Origin: Mucilaginibacter ginkgonis
Lineage (GTDB): Bacteria; Bacteroidota; Bacteroidia; Sphingobacteriales; Sphingobacteriaceae
Assembly (NCBI RefSeq): GCF_009754905.2
Contig: NZ_CP066775.1
Location: forward strand, 3,038,001-3,102,000
Direction of reading: 5' to 3'
DNA length: 64,000 nucleotides
Shown: positions 1 through 8,817 of the stretch, piece by piece
Layout: every line of letters starts with the position of its first letter
How positions within the stretch are numbered: position 1 is the stretch's first letter
Translations under genes and position numbers: made by a program
Notes under the pieces: model-generated
What the model was told of the DNA's origin: nothing
What the model saw: the letters and a program-made list of their open reading frames with translations, nothing else
Databases searched by the model: none

Positions 1-1455
1 CACCTTGTGCTGACCGCCTAATTTGCCGCGCAGTTTCATCCATTTTAAAAACGTGCCCTGCGGCGCTTTGTGTATCAACGGGCGATGCAGCGCCAGATCT
101 TTAAAACGCTTGGCATCATAATCCGAATTGAGTTTGCGCAGTGTTTGGTCGAGCAAGTCAACAAAGCGCTCAAACTCTGCAGGCTGCCGCTCAAACTCGA
201 TGATCCACTCATGCCCTCCCGACTTATTGTCAGAAAAATAAATGGGCCCGGCAGTGTATTCAGAAATTACAGCCCCCGTTTGGCGACAGGCTTCATCTAT
301 TGCACGGTCAGCATTATCAACAATTACTTCCTCACCAAAAGCGTTGATATAATGCTTGGTACGCCCGGTTATTTGTATCCTGTACGGCGCTAGTGATGTA
401 AACCGTACGGTATCGCCTATCATATATCGCCATAACCCGGAGTTGGTGCTGATGATCAACGCGTAGTTTTTATGAAGTTCTACTTCATCGAGCGTCAGCG
501 TTACAGGATGCTCTTCGCCAAGATGTTCCATAGGCAAAAACTCATAGAAAATGCCATAATCCAGCATCAATAGCATCTCACCGTGCTCTTCAAGGTCCTG
601 TATACCAAAAAAGCCTTCAGTCGCGTTGTAGGTTTCCATGTAAAACATGTTTTCCTTGGGGATCAGCTGCCTGAACTGCTCAAAATAAGGGGTAAAATTT
701 ACCGCCCCATGAAAGTACAATTCTAAATTAGGCCATACTTCTAACAGGTTCTTTTTGCCGGTTATTTCCAGTATGCGTTTAAAGAGAATAATGTTCCAGG
801 TAGGCACGCCACTTATACCCGTAACATTAGCGCCTATGGTAGCCCGGGCCATCTTTTCTATCTTCTCCTCAAAGTTTTCAATAAGCGCGATGTCCAATTT
901 CGGGATGCGATAAAATTCTGCCCAGAGTGGCAGGTTTTTCATGATCACGGCAGACAGATCGCCAAAAAATGTGTCGGCATTCATCTGACTGATCTGGTGG
1001 CTGCCGCCCAGGGTTAATATCTTACCGGTAGACACCCTGCTGTCGGGGTGATGGTTGCAATACAACGTGAATACATCCTTCCCGCCCTTAAAATGGCACT
1101 CTTCGAGCGACTCTTCACTTACCGGAATAAACTTACTACGATCATTAGTAGTACCTGATGATTTGGCAAACCATTTAATTTCCGACGGCCACAGAATTTG
1201 CTGCTCGCCTTTGAGCATGCGCTCTATATAGGGCTTTAAGGTGTCGTAGGTTTGTATGGGAACACGCTCTTTAAACTGGTGCAGGTGTTCGATACTTTTG
1301 TAATGATATTTTTTTCCCCACTCTGTATGCTCTGCTGCCGAGATCAGCTTTTCAAACCACTCTTCCTGTACCTCATTAGGGTATTTTTTGAACAGCTCTA
1401 TCTGGTGAATGCGTTTCTTCATCAACCAGTTAAAAACGGAGTTGAGTACGGTCAT
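1..1455 (-). CDS. GH3 family adenylate-forming protein (3' end outside window)
   Basis: The minus strand reads open for 485 codons from the ATG at 1455 to the window edge without a stop, so the C-terminus is missing. The protein starts MTVLNSVFNWLMKKRI and carries the ATP-binding motif SSGTT at about residues 99-103, followed by NDRSKFIP, plus a YNATEGFFG motif typical of GH3-type acyl-adenylating enzymes. Plant members conjugate amino acids to jasmonate or auxin; the substrate of the bacterial members is not established. It starts 12 bases after lptB ends, so it is probably the last gene of a recJ-lptB-GH3 operon. Family assignment is firm and reaction specificity is unknown. Confidence 0.88.
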   Translation of the reverse strand, partial: MTVLNSVFNWLMKKRIHQIELFKKYPNEVQEEWFEKLISAAEHTEWGKKYHYKSIEHLHQFKERVPIQTYDTLKPYIERMLKGEQQILWPSEIKWFAKSSGTTNDRSKFIPVSEESLEECHFKGGKDVFTLYCNHHPDSRVSTGKILTLGGSHQISQMNADTFFGDLSAVIMKNLPLWAEFYRIPKLDIALIENFEEKIEKMARATIGANVTGISGVPTWNIILFKRILEITGKKNLLEVWPNLELYFHGAVNFTPYFEQFRQLIPKENMFYMETYNATEGFFGIQDLEEHGEMLLMLDYGIFYEFLPMEHLGEEHPVTLTLDEVELHKNYALIISTNSGLWRYMIGDTVRFTSLAPYRIQITGRTKHYINAFGEEVIVDNADRAIDEACRQTGAVISEYTAGPIYFSDNKSGGHEWIIEFERQPAEFERFVDLLDQTLRKLNSDYDAKRFKDLALHRPLIHKAPQGTFLKWMKLRGKLGGQHKV

Positions 1456-1467
1456 TCAGCGAGAAGA

Positions 1468-2208
1468 TTAAGGTGCAAAGGTTTTTCTTTTTAGCACAAA
1501 GTTGGCGCCCAGGTAAACTTTACGCACCATCTCATTTGCTGCAAGCACCTCGGGTACACCAGATTCCAGTATCTTACCTTCAAAAAGCAAGTACGCCCTG
1601 TCCGTGATCGACAAGGTTTCCTGTACGTTGTGGTCTGTAATTAAGATACCAATGTTGCGGTGCTTTAATTTAGCAACCATGCTTTGAATTTCTTCAACAG
1701 CGATAGGGTCTACGCCGGCAAAAGGTTCATCAAGCAGGATGAAATTGGGCTCGGCCGCCAAAGCGCGGGCAATCTCGGTGCGGCGGCGTTCGCCACCGGA
1801 TAACAGGTCGCCACGGTTGCGGCGCACCTTGTGCAGGCTAAACTCGTCTATCAGTGACTCCAGTTTCTCCTGCTGGCGCACCTTGTCCATGTTGCCCATC
1901 TCCAACACGGCTTTTATATTATCTTCTACCGTGAGTTTTCTAAAAACAGATGCTTCCTGCGCCAGGTAGCCAATGCCTTTTTGCGCGCGTCGGTACATGG
2001 CATCGCCGGTAATATCTTCGTCGTCTAAAAAAATGCGGCCCTCGTTAGGTTTTATCAAGCCCACGATCATGTAAAAAGAGGTGGTTTTACCGGCTCCATT
2101 AGGGCCCAGCAGACCAACAATTTCGCCCTGCGCTACATCGAAAGACACATCGTTTACAACAGTGCGCTGTTTATATTTTTTTAAAAGGTGCTCTGCACGT
2201 AGGATCAT
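1468..2208 (-). CDS. lptB: LPS export ABC transporter ATP-binding protein LptB
   Basis: A 246-residue ABC ATPase of the usual LptB length. Walker A is GPNGAGKTT at about residues 35-43, the signature is LSGGERRR near 139, and Walker B is [13 protein letters not shown]. The [10 protein letters not shown] stretch after the signature and the [11 protein letters not shown]-loop region are typical of LptB. It powers lipopolysaccharide extraction from the inner membrane with LptF/LptG, which are not in this window. The start lies 7 bases after the recJ stop, consistent with co-transcription. The family call is strong; the exact LPS partner genes must lie elsewhere. Confidence 0.95.
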   Translation of the reverse strand: MILRAEHLLKKYKQRTVVNDVSFDVAQGEIVGLLGPNGAGKTTSFYMIVGLIKPNEGRIFLDDEDITGDAMYRRAQKGIGYLAQEASVFRKLTVEDNIKAVLEMGNMDKVRQQEKLESLIDEFSLHKVRRNRGDLLSGGERRRTEIARALAAEPNFILLDEPFAGVDPIAVEEIQSMVAKLKHRNIGILITDHNVQETLSITDRAYLLFEGKILESGVPEVLAANEMVRKVYLGANFVLKRKTFAP

Positions 2209-2215
2209 AATTGGT

Positions 2216-3937
2216 TTACTGCTGCGCAGCTTGTCTTATTCCTTTAATATTGAGTTGCAAAGTACGCTTATCGCGCCAAACATTTTCTTCAATACAATAA
2301 CAAATGTCAAATGGCCGGTCTTGTTTTAAATCGCGAATCCATGAGTGTTGCCCGAACGCGATACACTCAAACATTGCCGAACCATCCTGCTGAACGAACA
2401 TTTTTAAGTGTTCGCTGCCAACCAATAACGGCTGTCCGCATATTCTTACCCCTTTCGACAAGAACACAGGCGTCATATTAGCGGGGCCAAACGGACCGAA
2501 CTGGCTTAAAACCCTATAAAATTTTGAGTTTATTTGCGACAGTTTGATTTCGGCATCGATCTTTATCTCGGGAATCAACTGTTCATCAGTTATCGTTGCG
2601 CCAACAACCTCTTCAAAACGGTCTATAAAGGCTAGAACATTTTCGGGCGGCATGGTTAATCCTGCCGCATACATGTGGCCGCCATATTGCGTAAGCAAGT
2701 CGCTGCAATTACTAAGCGCTTCATATAGATCAAATCCGTAAACAGAACGCGCGGAGCCGGCCACATGCCCGTTAGAACGCGTTAATACAATTGTCGGGCG
2801 GTAATATTTTTCGGTTAGCCGCGAAGCCACAATACCTATCACACCTTTATGCCAGCGCTCATTAAATACTACGGTAGATTTTTTGGCAACAAGCGCCGCA
2901 TCGCTTTTAATCATACTTAAAGCCTCGTCTGTAATGGTCTGGTCATGGCCTTTACGTTCGGCATTGTGGCCATTGATCAACGCGCCGATGTCGCCGGCGT
3001 TAAGCACATCATCGGATATCAGCAGGGCTACCGCATGTTTGGCGTCGGCTATACGGCCTGCCGCGTTAATTCGCGGGCCGATGCTGAATACCACGTCGGA
3101 TATATTTACGCGTTCTTTCTTACCTGCAATCTCCATCAAGGTCTTTATACCCGTGCAGGGCTCGCTATTTAACTTTTGGAGGCCAAAGTAAGCCAGCGTG
3201 CGGTTCTCGCCGGTAATGTGTACAATATCGCAAGCAATGCTCACGGCTACAAGGTCCATATAGCAGGCAATGCTTTCAAACGGGATCCCATTCTTTTCGG
3301 CATAAGCCTGCACCAGTTTAAAGCCAATGCCACAACCCGAAAGCTCTTTGTAAGGATATTCACAATCCGCGCGCTTTGGGTCTAAAACGCCTATCGCCTT
3401 CGGCAGATCACCTCCCGGAAGATGGTGGTCGCAAATAATAAAATCTATCCCTAAACTGTTGGCATAATCTATCTTATCTACCGATTTTATACCGCAGTCT
3501 AAAGCAATGATCAGCGAATAGCTGTTTTCCGCAGCATAGTCTATTCCTTGAGTAGAAATGCCATAGCCCTCTTTATACCTGTCGGGAATGTAATAGCTAA
3601 TGTTGGTAGTACGCTTTGAGAAGAAACTGTAAACCAAGGCTACGGCAGTGGTCCCGTCCACATCGTAGTCACCATAGATCAGAATTTTTTCTTCTTTTTC
3701 CAAGGCAGTTTCAATCCTCTCGATTGCCTTTTCCATATCCTGCATTAAAAAAGGATCGTGCAGGTGGCGGATATCCGGCCGGAAAAAATGCTTTGCTTCC
3801 TCGAAAGACTTGATCTCGCGCTGTAAAAGCAGGGCTGCTAAAACGGGATCGATGCTTAGTGCTTCAGCCAGTTGCTGTATCACGTCGTCATCGGGCATTT
3901 TAAGCCGCGCCCATCGTTTTTGTATATCTTCGCCCAC
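2216..3937 (-). CDS. recJ: single-stranded-DNA-specific exonuclease RecJ
   Basis: A 573-residue DHH-superfamily nuclease of normal RecJ length. Visible motifs are DYDVDGT at about residues 90-96, ALDCGI near 145-150, the DHH motif in CDHHLPGG near 170, and the DHHA1 domain with [10 protein letters not shown] further on. RecJ degrades single-stranded DNA 5' to 3' in recombinational and mismatch repair. It is the first gene of the recJ-lptB-GH3 unit and has a -7 promoter element (3976-3983) 38 bases upstream. The gene diverges from the MBL hydrolase at 4008. No anomalies seen. Confidence 0.95.
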   Translation of the reverse strand: MGEDIQKRWARLKMPDDDVIQQLAEALSIDPVLAALLLQREIKSFEEAKHFFRPDIRHLHDPFLMQDMEKAIERIETALEKEEKILIYGDYDVDGTTAVALVYSFFSKRTTNISYYIPDRYKEGYGISTQGIDYAAENSYSLIIALDCGIKSVDKIDYANSLGIDFIICDHHLPGGDLPKAIGVLDPKRADCEYPYKELSGCGIGFKLVQAYAEKNGIPFESIACYMDLVAVSIACDIVHITGENRTLAYFGLQKLNSEPCTGIKTLMEIAGKKERVNISDVVFSIGPRINAAGRIADAKHAVALLISDDVLNAGDIGALINGHNAERKGHDQTITDEALSMIKSDAALVAKKSTVVFNERWHKGVIGIVASRLTEKYYRPTIVLTRSNGHVAGSARSVYGFDLYEALSNCSDLLTQYGGHMYAAGLTMPPENVLAFIDRFEEVVGATITDEQLIPEIKIDAEIKLSQINSKFYRVLSQFGPFGPANMTPVFLSKGVRICGQPLLVGSEHLKMFVQQDGSAMFECIAFGQHSWIRDLKQDRPFDICYCIEENVWRDKRTLQLNIKGIRQAAQQ

Positions 3938-3975
3938 GGTTTAGTAAATATAATTAGCGGCTGGTTTATTAAAAA

Positions 3976-3983
3976 CAAAGGTA
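3976..3983 (-). promoter_or_regulatory. Bacteroidota -7 promoter element for recJ
   Basis: On the minus strand this reads TACCTTTG, a perfect match to the TAnnTTTG consensus, 38 bases upstream of the recJ start. No clear -33 TTG was found at the expected distance, so this is a single-element call. Confidence 0.5.
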
Positions 3984-4007
3984 AGCCCAAAAAAGTATAT
4001 AAAAGAT

Positions 4008-4781
4008 ATGGCGGCGGTTTTTGCTCTCAAAGAAGGTTCATACTCTGTAGACTCGACTAAGAAATTTATCCCTTTCGACCCCGAGAAAGACGATTTTAAA
4101 TCCCGCCCGGGTTCAATCTTCATACATGTAAACCCCTTTCTTATCAAAACAGAAAAAGACCTTATTCTTTTGGATAGCGGCTTAGGTTATGCGGCCGAAG
4201 ATGGCGAACTCTTTTTATATAAGCACATCCGCAACGCAGGGTTCGATCCGGAAGATGTTACACTCGTATTGATGTCGCATCTGCATTATGATCATTCGGG
4301 CGGATTAGTTAAAGAAAAAAACGGCAGGCTGGAACCCGCATTTCCGCAGGCTCAGCATGTGATACAACGGGGCGAATGGGAAACTGCATTTTCAGGCAAG
4401 TCATCGTCATACCACACAAATATATTTGATGCCTTGCAGCGTTCTGCAGATTTGCATTTTGTTGAAGGCGACGGGGAACTGAAGCCGGGTATCACTTATC
4501 AACTATCAGGCGGACACTGCCCTTATCACCAGGTGTTTTTGATTGAGGAAGGTGATACAAAATTTTTCTTTGGCGGAGACGAACTGCCTGAGCCCGAACA
4601 ACTGATCAGGAAGTTTATTGCCAAGTATGATTACAATGGACGCAAGGCTATGGAATTGCGCGAAATTTACGGACATGAGGCTGCAGAGGATAACCGTACC
4701 TGCTTATTTTACCATGCTAAACGTATGCCTGTCGGCAAAGTACAAATGCAAGGCGATGCCTTTACAGTTGTACCAGCTTAA
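4008..4781 (+). CDS. MBL-fold metallo-hydrolase
   Basis: A 257-residue cytoplasmic metallo-beta-lactamase-fold protein without a signal peptide. The metal-binding motif HLHYDH is at about residues 91-96, with LDSGLG before it and a further histidine in GGHCPYHQ. The fold covers lactonases, hydrolases and nucleases; the layout resembles the AHL-lactonase/hydrolase branch, but the substrate cannot be read from sequence. The stop codon overlaps the stop of the convergent response regulator: both use the same TTAA tetranucleotide. It diverges from recJ, so the 70-base gap holds both promoters. Confidence 0.85.
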   Translation: MAAVFALKEGSYSVDSTKKFIPFDPEKDDFKSRPGSIFIHVNPFLIKTEKDLILLDSGLGYAAEDGELFLYKHIRNAGFDPEDVTLVLMSHLHYDHSGGLVKEKNGRLEPAFPQAQHVIQRGEWETAFSGKSSSYHTNIFDALQRSADLHFVEGDGELKPGITYQLSGGHCPYHQVFLIEEGDTKFFFGGDELPEPEQLIRKFIAKYDYNGRKAMELREIYGHEAAEDNRTCLFYHAKRMPVGKVQMQGDAFTVVPA

Positions 4782-5194
4782 GCCTGCTCTTCTTTTACAA
4801 AAAGCTCTTTGATCTTATCTATGTTGAGTGGCTTCGATACGAAATCTTTTACCAGCGCATAAGATTTTGCTTTGTTAATATCGTTGCTAAACACCGAAGA
4901 TGAAATGATAAATATTTTGGTCTTCGATTCCGGGTCGATATCCAACGCTTTATACTCGTCTAAAAACTCCCAGCCATTCATCACAGGCATATTTATATCC
5001 AAAAGGATATAGTCAGGAAGCTGCTGGCCCTGATTTTTAAGTTCTACCAATTTATCTATGGCCAGTTTGCCATTAAGGGCCGAACTGATCTCACTGCTGA
5101 CAACCGCTTTTTTGATCAGCTTCACCGAAATAAAGTTGTTGATCTCGTCGTCGTCAACTAGCATAATATTCACAGGCCGCTGCTCATTATTCAT
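4778..5194 (-). CDS. single-domain response regulator (CheY-like receiver)
   Basis: A 138-residue stand-alone receiver domain. The acidic pocket is in IMLVDDDEINN near residue 14, the phospho-acceptor Asp in YILLDINMP, the conserved Ser in IISSS, and the Lys in FVSKPL. There is no output domain, so it likely works through protein contacts downstream of a histidine kinase, none of which is nearby. This type with a VDDDEINN start is common in Bacteroidota. Its 3' end overlaps the convergent hydrolase gene by four bases. Confidence 0.92.
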   Translation of the reverse strand: MNNEQRPVNIMLVDDDEINNFISVKLIKKAVVSSEISSALNGKLAIDKLVELKNQGQQLPDYILLDINMPVMNGWEFLDEYKALDIDPESKTKIFIISSSVFSNDINKAKSYALVKDFVSKPLNIDKIKELFVKEEQA

Positions 5195-5387
5195 ATGCGG
5201 TTATACGTATAGAATGTTTAAAAAGTTTTATTCTCAAAAGTGATAAAATTAACGGCTTAACCAAATAAATGGCTTGTTTTTATTTATACCAGCCGTTACA
5301 AATCCTCTTAAAATACATAATTGGTTGATTTATAAACCTAAGTTAATTTGTTGTAACAATTTTTTACTTTGCTTTGCCAATTACACA

Positions 5388-6947
5388 ATGATGAAAAAAT
5401 TATTACCACTTGCCTTTGCCTTTATATTTTTAACTAATGTTAAAGCCCAGGTTAAGACGCCTGCGGAGGTTTTCCCGGGTTTGTTTGCCGCCGTGCAAAT
5501 GGCACACCTGTATCCTGATGGTAAAACATTTGCCGATGCAATGCCTAAACGACCTGCCAAAGAAATACTGGCCGACTATAACCGTTTGAAAAATTCGCCC
5601 GGTTTCAACTTAAAACAATTTGCCGACCAGAATTTCGAAATACCTCTATCAGTAACCTCGGGCTTTGTGAGCGACATTTCTGCTGGGGTTAGAAAACACA
5701 TTGACACCCTGTGGAACGTATTGCAACGCAAAGCGGATAAAGACAAAGAAGGGTCGCGCATTAATTTGCCCTACCGTTACATTGTTCCCGGGGGGCGTTT
5801 CCGCGAATCTTACTACTGGGATACCTATTTTACCATGCAGGGCCTTGAGGAAAGCGGCCGCTGGGATGTGATAGAGAACATGGTGAAGAACTTTGCCTAT
5901 GTGATAGACACTTACGGCCATATCCCCAATGGTATGCGCACGTATTACATCAGCCGTTCACAGCCGCCGTTCTTTGCATTGATGGTAGAATTACTGGCCA
6001 AGCACAAGGGCAACAAAACCATCACGAAGTATCTGCCGGAACTATTAAAGGAATACAAATACTGGATGGATGGCGTTGGCGGGGTTAAAGTAAATAGCGC
6101 GCTGAGGCATGTGGTTAAAATGCCCGATGGCTCTATCCTGAACCGTTATTGTGACGCAAGCCGCACGCCAAGGGAAGAATCATACCGCGAAGATATACTG
6201 GCTGCACAACAAAGCAAGCAAAAGGCTGCCGATTATTACCAGAATGCACGTTCGGCGGCAGAATCGGGGTGGGATTTTTGCAGCCGATGGTTTGTTGACG
6301 GCAAGCACCTTACTACTATACAAACTACTAAACTGGTACCTGTTGATTTAAACTGTTTACTATATCATTTAGAACAGGTACTGGCACGCTCATATTCGCT
6401 TCGCGGAGATGCAATCACCGGCAAGATCTATCTGGCAAGGGCAGACGCGCGTAGGAAGAGCCTGATGAAATTCTGCTGGAACGAAGCCGAAGGCATTTAT
6501 CAGGATTATAACTGGACAACGCACAAGAAATCGCCATGGTTAACCATCGCCACAACATCACCGCTGTTTTTCAACGTGGCAACGCCCCACCAGGCAGACA
6601 AAATAGCCGTTGCTGTAGAAAACAAACTGCTGCAGCCGGGCGGCATAGCTTGTACCATGTTTAATACCGGTGAGCAATGGGACAGGCCGAACGGCTGGGC
6701 ACCACTGGAGTTTATGGCCATAATGGGGCTGCGCGCTTATGGAAAAGACAAATTAGCAGAAGTTGCCGCCCTGCGCTGGATCAAGCTTAACAAGTCGGCA
6801 TTTGAGAGTACAGGTAAGCTGCTGGAAAAATATAACATCGAAAACGTTGACGTATCAGTAGGCGGCGGGGGTGAATACCCTTTGCAAGACGGTTTCGGCT
6901 GGACCAATGGTGTGCTGCTAAAACTGATGAATATTTATAAGCAGTAG
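5388..6947 (+). CDS. treA: periplasmic trehalase (GH37)
   Basis: Hydrolyses trehalose to two glucose units. Both GH37 signatures are present: PGGRFRESYYWDTY near residues 134-147 and QWDRPNGWAP near residue 430. The chosen ATG at 5388 gives MMKKLLPLAFAFIFLTNVKAQ, a clear Sec signal peptide; an in-frame ATG at 5274 would add 38 residues that bury the signal peptide and is rejected. A promoter-like TTTG at 5347 and TACTTTG at 5365 sit between the two candidate starts and support the downstream one. The C-terminal glycine-rich VGGGGEYPLQDGFGWTNG is also typical. Mature length of about 500 residues fits the family. Confidence 0.93.
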   Translation: MMKKLLPLAFAFIFLTNVKAQVKTPAEVFPGLFAAVQMAHLYPDGKTFADAMPKRPAKEILADYNRLKNSPGFNLKQFADQNFEIPLSVTSGFVSDISAGVRKHIDTLWNVLQRKADKDKEGSRINLPYRYIVPGGRFRESYYWDTYFTMQGLEESGRWDVIENMVKNFAYVIDTYGHIPNGMRTYYISRSQPPFFALMVELLAKHKGNKTITKYLPELLKEYKYWMDGVGGVKVNSALRHVVKMPDGSILNRYCDASRTPREESYREDILAAQQSKQKAADYYQNARSAAESGWDFCSRWFVDGKHLTTIQTTKLVPVDLNCLLYHLEQVLARSYSLRGDAITGKIYLARADARRKSLMKFCWNEAEGIYQDYNWTTHKKSPWLTIATTSPLFFNVATPHQADKIAVAVENKLLQPGGIACTMFNTGEQWDRPNGWAPLEFMAIMGLRAYGKDKLAEVAALRWIKLNKSAFESTGKLLEKYNIENVDVSVGGGGEYPLQDGFGWTNGVLLKLMNIYKQ

Positions 6948-7075
6948 GCTGAATGGGCTTGCGCGCGATTGTATCTCATGCTTAATATGGGGTCGACGTT
7001 TTAAACAGCGAAAAGAGTTAACCACTCACTATAAATGAAGGCAAAAGAACATTGGGGATTATTGTGCACTTTAGA

Positions 7076-8446
7076 TTATTTTAGAACTTTCCATAGCAAA
7101 TAGGATGGGTTTTCTTTAAGGCTTTGTTTATACTCTAAATAGGTTTTATATCCTGATGCGCCAGCAATTGCCGCCGCAAGAAGACTCCAACCACCAGTCA
7201 TTACAGAGCCAGTCAGTCCCCCTATTAAAATTGTCCCGTCTAGTAATGATTTCTTTTTTAGTGCAGATAATTTACCATTAATCTTTTTTACGCCGGTTTC
7301 ACCTAACTCATGTAAAATATTTTCCTGTCGTTCTTTTAATTCCTTATCATCGGAAACAAAGCGAAGTTCGCGAAATTGGCGTTCTAGCTCAATTCTAAAA
7401 TTGGTAAAAACATCCTGATCGTAGTTGCGAATGTCCATGAGTTTCTGAACATCAACATTATCAATAAAAGGCAAATCTAGATTTAATACCTGCTTGGCAG
7501 TTACAGACTGCGGTGTTTCTTTGTGATCAAAGCTCTTAATAAGTAGATCGGCGGTAAATTGTTGTTCGGTAATATATGTTGCCTTTAAACTCTCAGCAAT
7601 ACCAATCTCTTGATATACTCTATCAACTAGATTTATAGCGGTTCTATTAATAGATTGCTTAACCCATCCTTGCCACTCTTCTTTACTAACAGGATAATCG
7701 GCCAATCGCATTCTTGTTTCAAAAACATTGGGTTTCTCTGTTGGAAGATACTCTTGGAGGAAATAATGATAAATCATTCCATTTTTAAATTTATCGTCAC
7801 CAAATCCAATGTGAATGCCTGGCGTAAAATCCAATTCATGTAATAACTGCCAGCCTCCTTTACTAGTTGCCTTCATTGAATTAACAACAGCATTTTCTTT
7901 GCAAAACTGGTGGATTGCTGGAGGCAAATCATTTTCAAAGAAAACTGGTGAATAATAAACCGGAGTATGCTCTTGAGGCTCAAATACCCAACTTGCAGGA
8001 ATTAGTTTTACGTAATCTCCTGAGACCATTGGAGTTATTTTTTTGAGCTTTAAAAGTGCTTTTACAAGGCTATTCCTATCAAGGCTATTTTCATTCTTAT
8101 AGCCGAGATAGGATCCCATGACAATACTTTGCGCACTTTTCTCATAAGCGAGTTTAAACAACGGATCATCAAGAATAAATTGTTCAATATAGAAAGCGCT
8201 TTTCGTTAATGTTTTTTCTGGAATATCGTCTATTGTAGAAAATACCTTTAAAGATGATTGCTTTGAAACAATGTCAAGGAAGATTTCATTTTTATGCGAC
8301 AGTATGTAATTACGATAATTTTCAAGTTCCCTTTTTATCTCATTATCTGAATAATTTTTAAAACTGCTTGTTAAAAATGTCTCTTCGAAAAAAAAACTAT
8401 TCGCTAAAAAATCATAAGATATGCAACCCATATTTAAAGTTAGCAT
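7076..8446 (-). CDS. orphan hypothetical protein with C-terminal hydrophobic segment
   Basis: I do not recognise this 456-residue protein. It has no signal peptide. The first 400 residues are mixed and rich in charged helices, including a stretch around DIRNYDQDVFTNFRIELERQ (about residues 336-355) that looks like a long amphipathic helix. Residues about 401-430 (LLDGTILIGGLTGS onward) form a glycine- and alanine-rich hydrophobic stretch that could insert in a membrane, followed by a basic tail. Codons are visibly AT-rich compared with the trehalase and gcvP on either side, suggesting horizontal acquisition. It stands alone between unrelated genes, with a repeat fragment and a hairpin upstream. 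A role in defence or stress is possible but only by analogy to such orphan islands. Confidence 0.75.
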   Translation of the reverse strand: MLTLNMGCISYDFLANSFFFEETFLTSSFKNYSDNEIKRELENYRNYILSHKNEIFLDIVSKQSSLKVFSTIDDIPEKTLTKSAFYIEQFILDDPLFKLAYEKSAQSIVMGSYLGYKNENSLDRNSLVKALLKLKKITPMVSGDYVKLIPASWVFEPQEHTPVYYSPVFFENDLPPAIHQFCKENAVVNSMKATSKGGWQLLHELDFTPGIHIGFGDDKFKNGMIYHYFLQEYLPTEKPNVFETRMRLADYPVSKEEWQGWVKQSINRTAINLVDRVYQEIGIAESLKATYITEQQFTADLLIKSFDHKETPQSVTAKQVLNLDLPFIDNVDVQKLMDIRNYDQDVFTNFRIELERQFRELRFVSDDKELKERQENILHELGETGVKKINGKLSALKKKSLLDGTILIGGLTGSVMTGGWSLLAAAIAGASGYKTYLEYKQSLKENPSYLLWKVLK

Positions 8447-8500
8447 AATGACTTGTTTAAATAACTAATTCAATTTGAATAAGTGTAACTCGATAATACG

Positions 8501-8526
8501 TCATGTCAGCCTGAGCCTGTCGAAAG
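8501..8526. repeat. dispersed repeat fragment (CTTCGACAGGCTCAG type)
   Basis: The minus strand reads GCTTTCGACAGGCTCAGG followed by CTGACATGA. Nearly the same words appear at 25197-25220 in the opposite orientation, showing at least two copies in this window. This word is familiar as an intergenic repeat core in Bacteroidota genomes. Confidence 0.6.
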
Positions 8527-8717
8527 CATAATATAATGTGATAACAACAAATCCTTCGTACCCTACAATTGCCTTGCAATTTACCTGTTTCAGTGGCACC
8601 AATTTGTCAGCTAAAAAGCAGCCTACTGACAAAATAGTGCTTGCAGGTAAACGCTGTAACGGGCTGATAATTAATAAAGAGCGAAACCTTGTCATATACT
8701 TAAAAGTAAGGAACGCC

Positions 8718-8750
8718 TGTTTCAACTGTTTCACCTGAAACAGTGAAACA
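8718..8750. repeat. inverted repeat with TGTTTC-ACCT-GAAACA core
   Basis: A hairpin-capable sequence: the inner palindrome TGTTTCACCTGAAACA (8727-8742) is flanked by a second TGTTTC/GAAACA pair. It lies in the 371-base gap (8447-8817) between the orphan gene and gcvP. The rest of that gap holds a dispersed repeat fragment, a gcvP terminator and no convincing gene. The core matches the 46659 palindrome in design. Confidence 0.6.
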
Positions 8751-8768
8751 CCCGCGAAATCGTGTCAC

Positions 8769-8797
8769 AAAAAAAGCTCCGCCTGTGCAGGGGAGCT
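8769..8797 (-). terminator. intrinsic terminator of gcvP
   Basis: Read on the minus strand this is an AGCTCC/GGAGCT hairpin with an extended inner stem, followed directly by a run of seven T residues, 20 bases after the gcvP stop. Confidence 0.85.
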
Positions 8798-8817
8798 ATG
8801 CAAATAATATGGTGATT

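Noticed and set aside
8501-8738. Short open frames on both strands in the 8447-8817 gap
   Set aside because: Overlap each other and a repeat fragment, no homology recognised, no promoter or start context.
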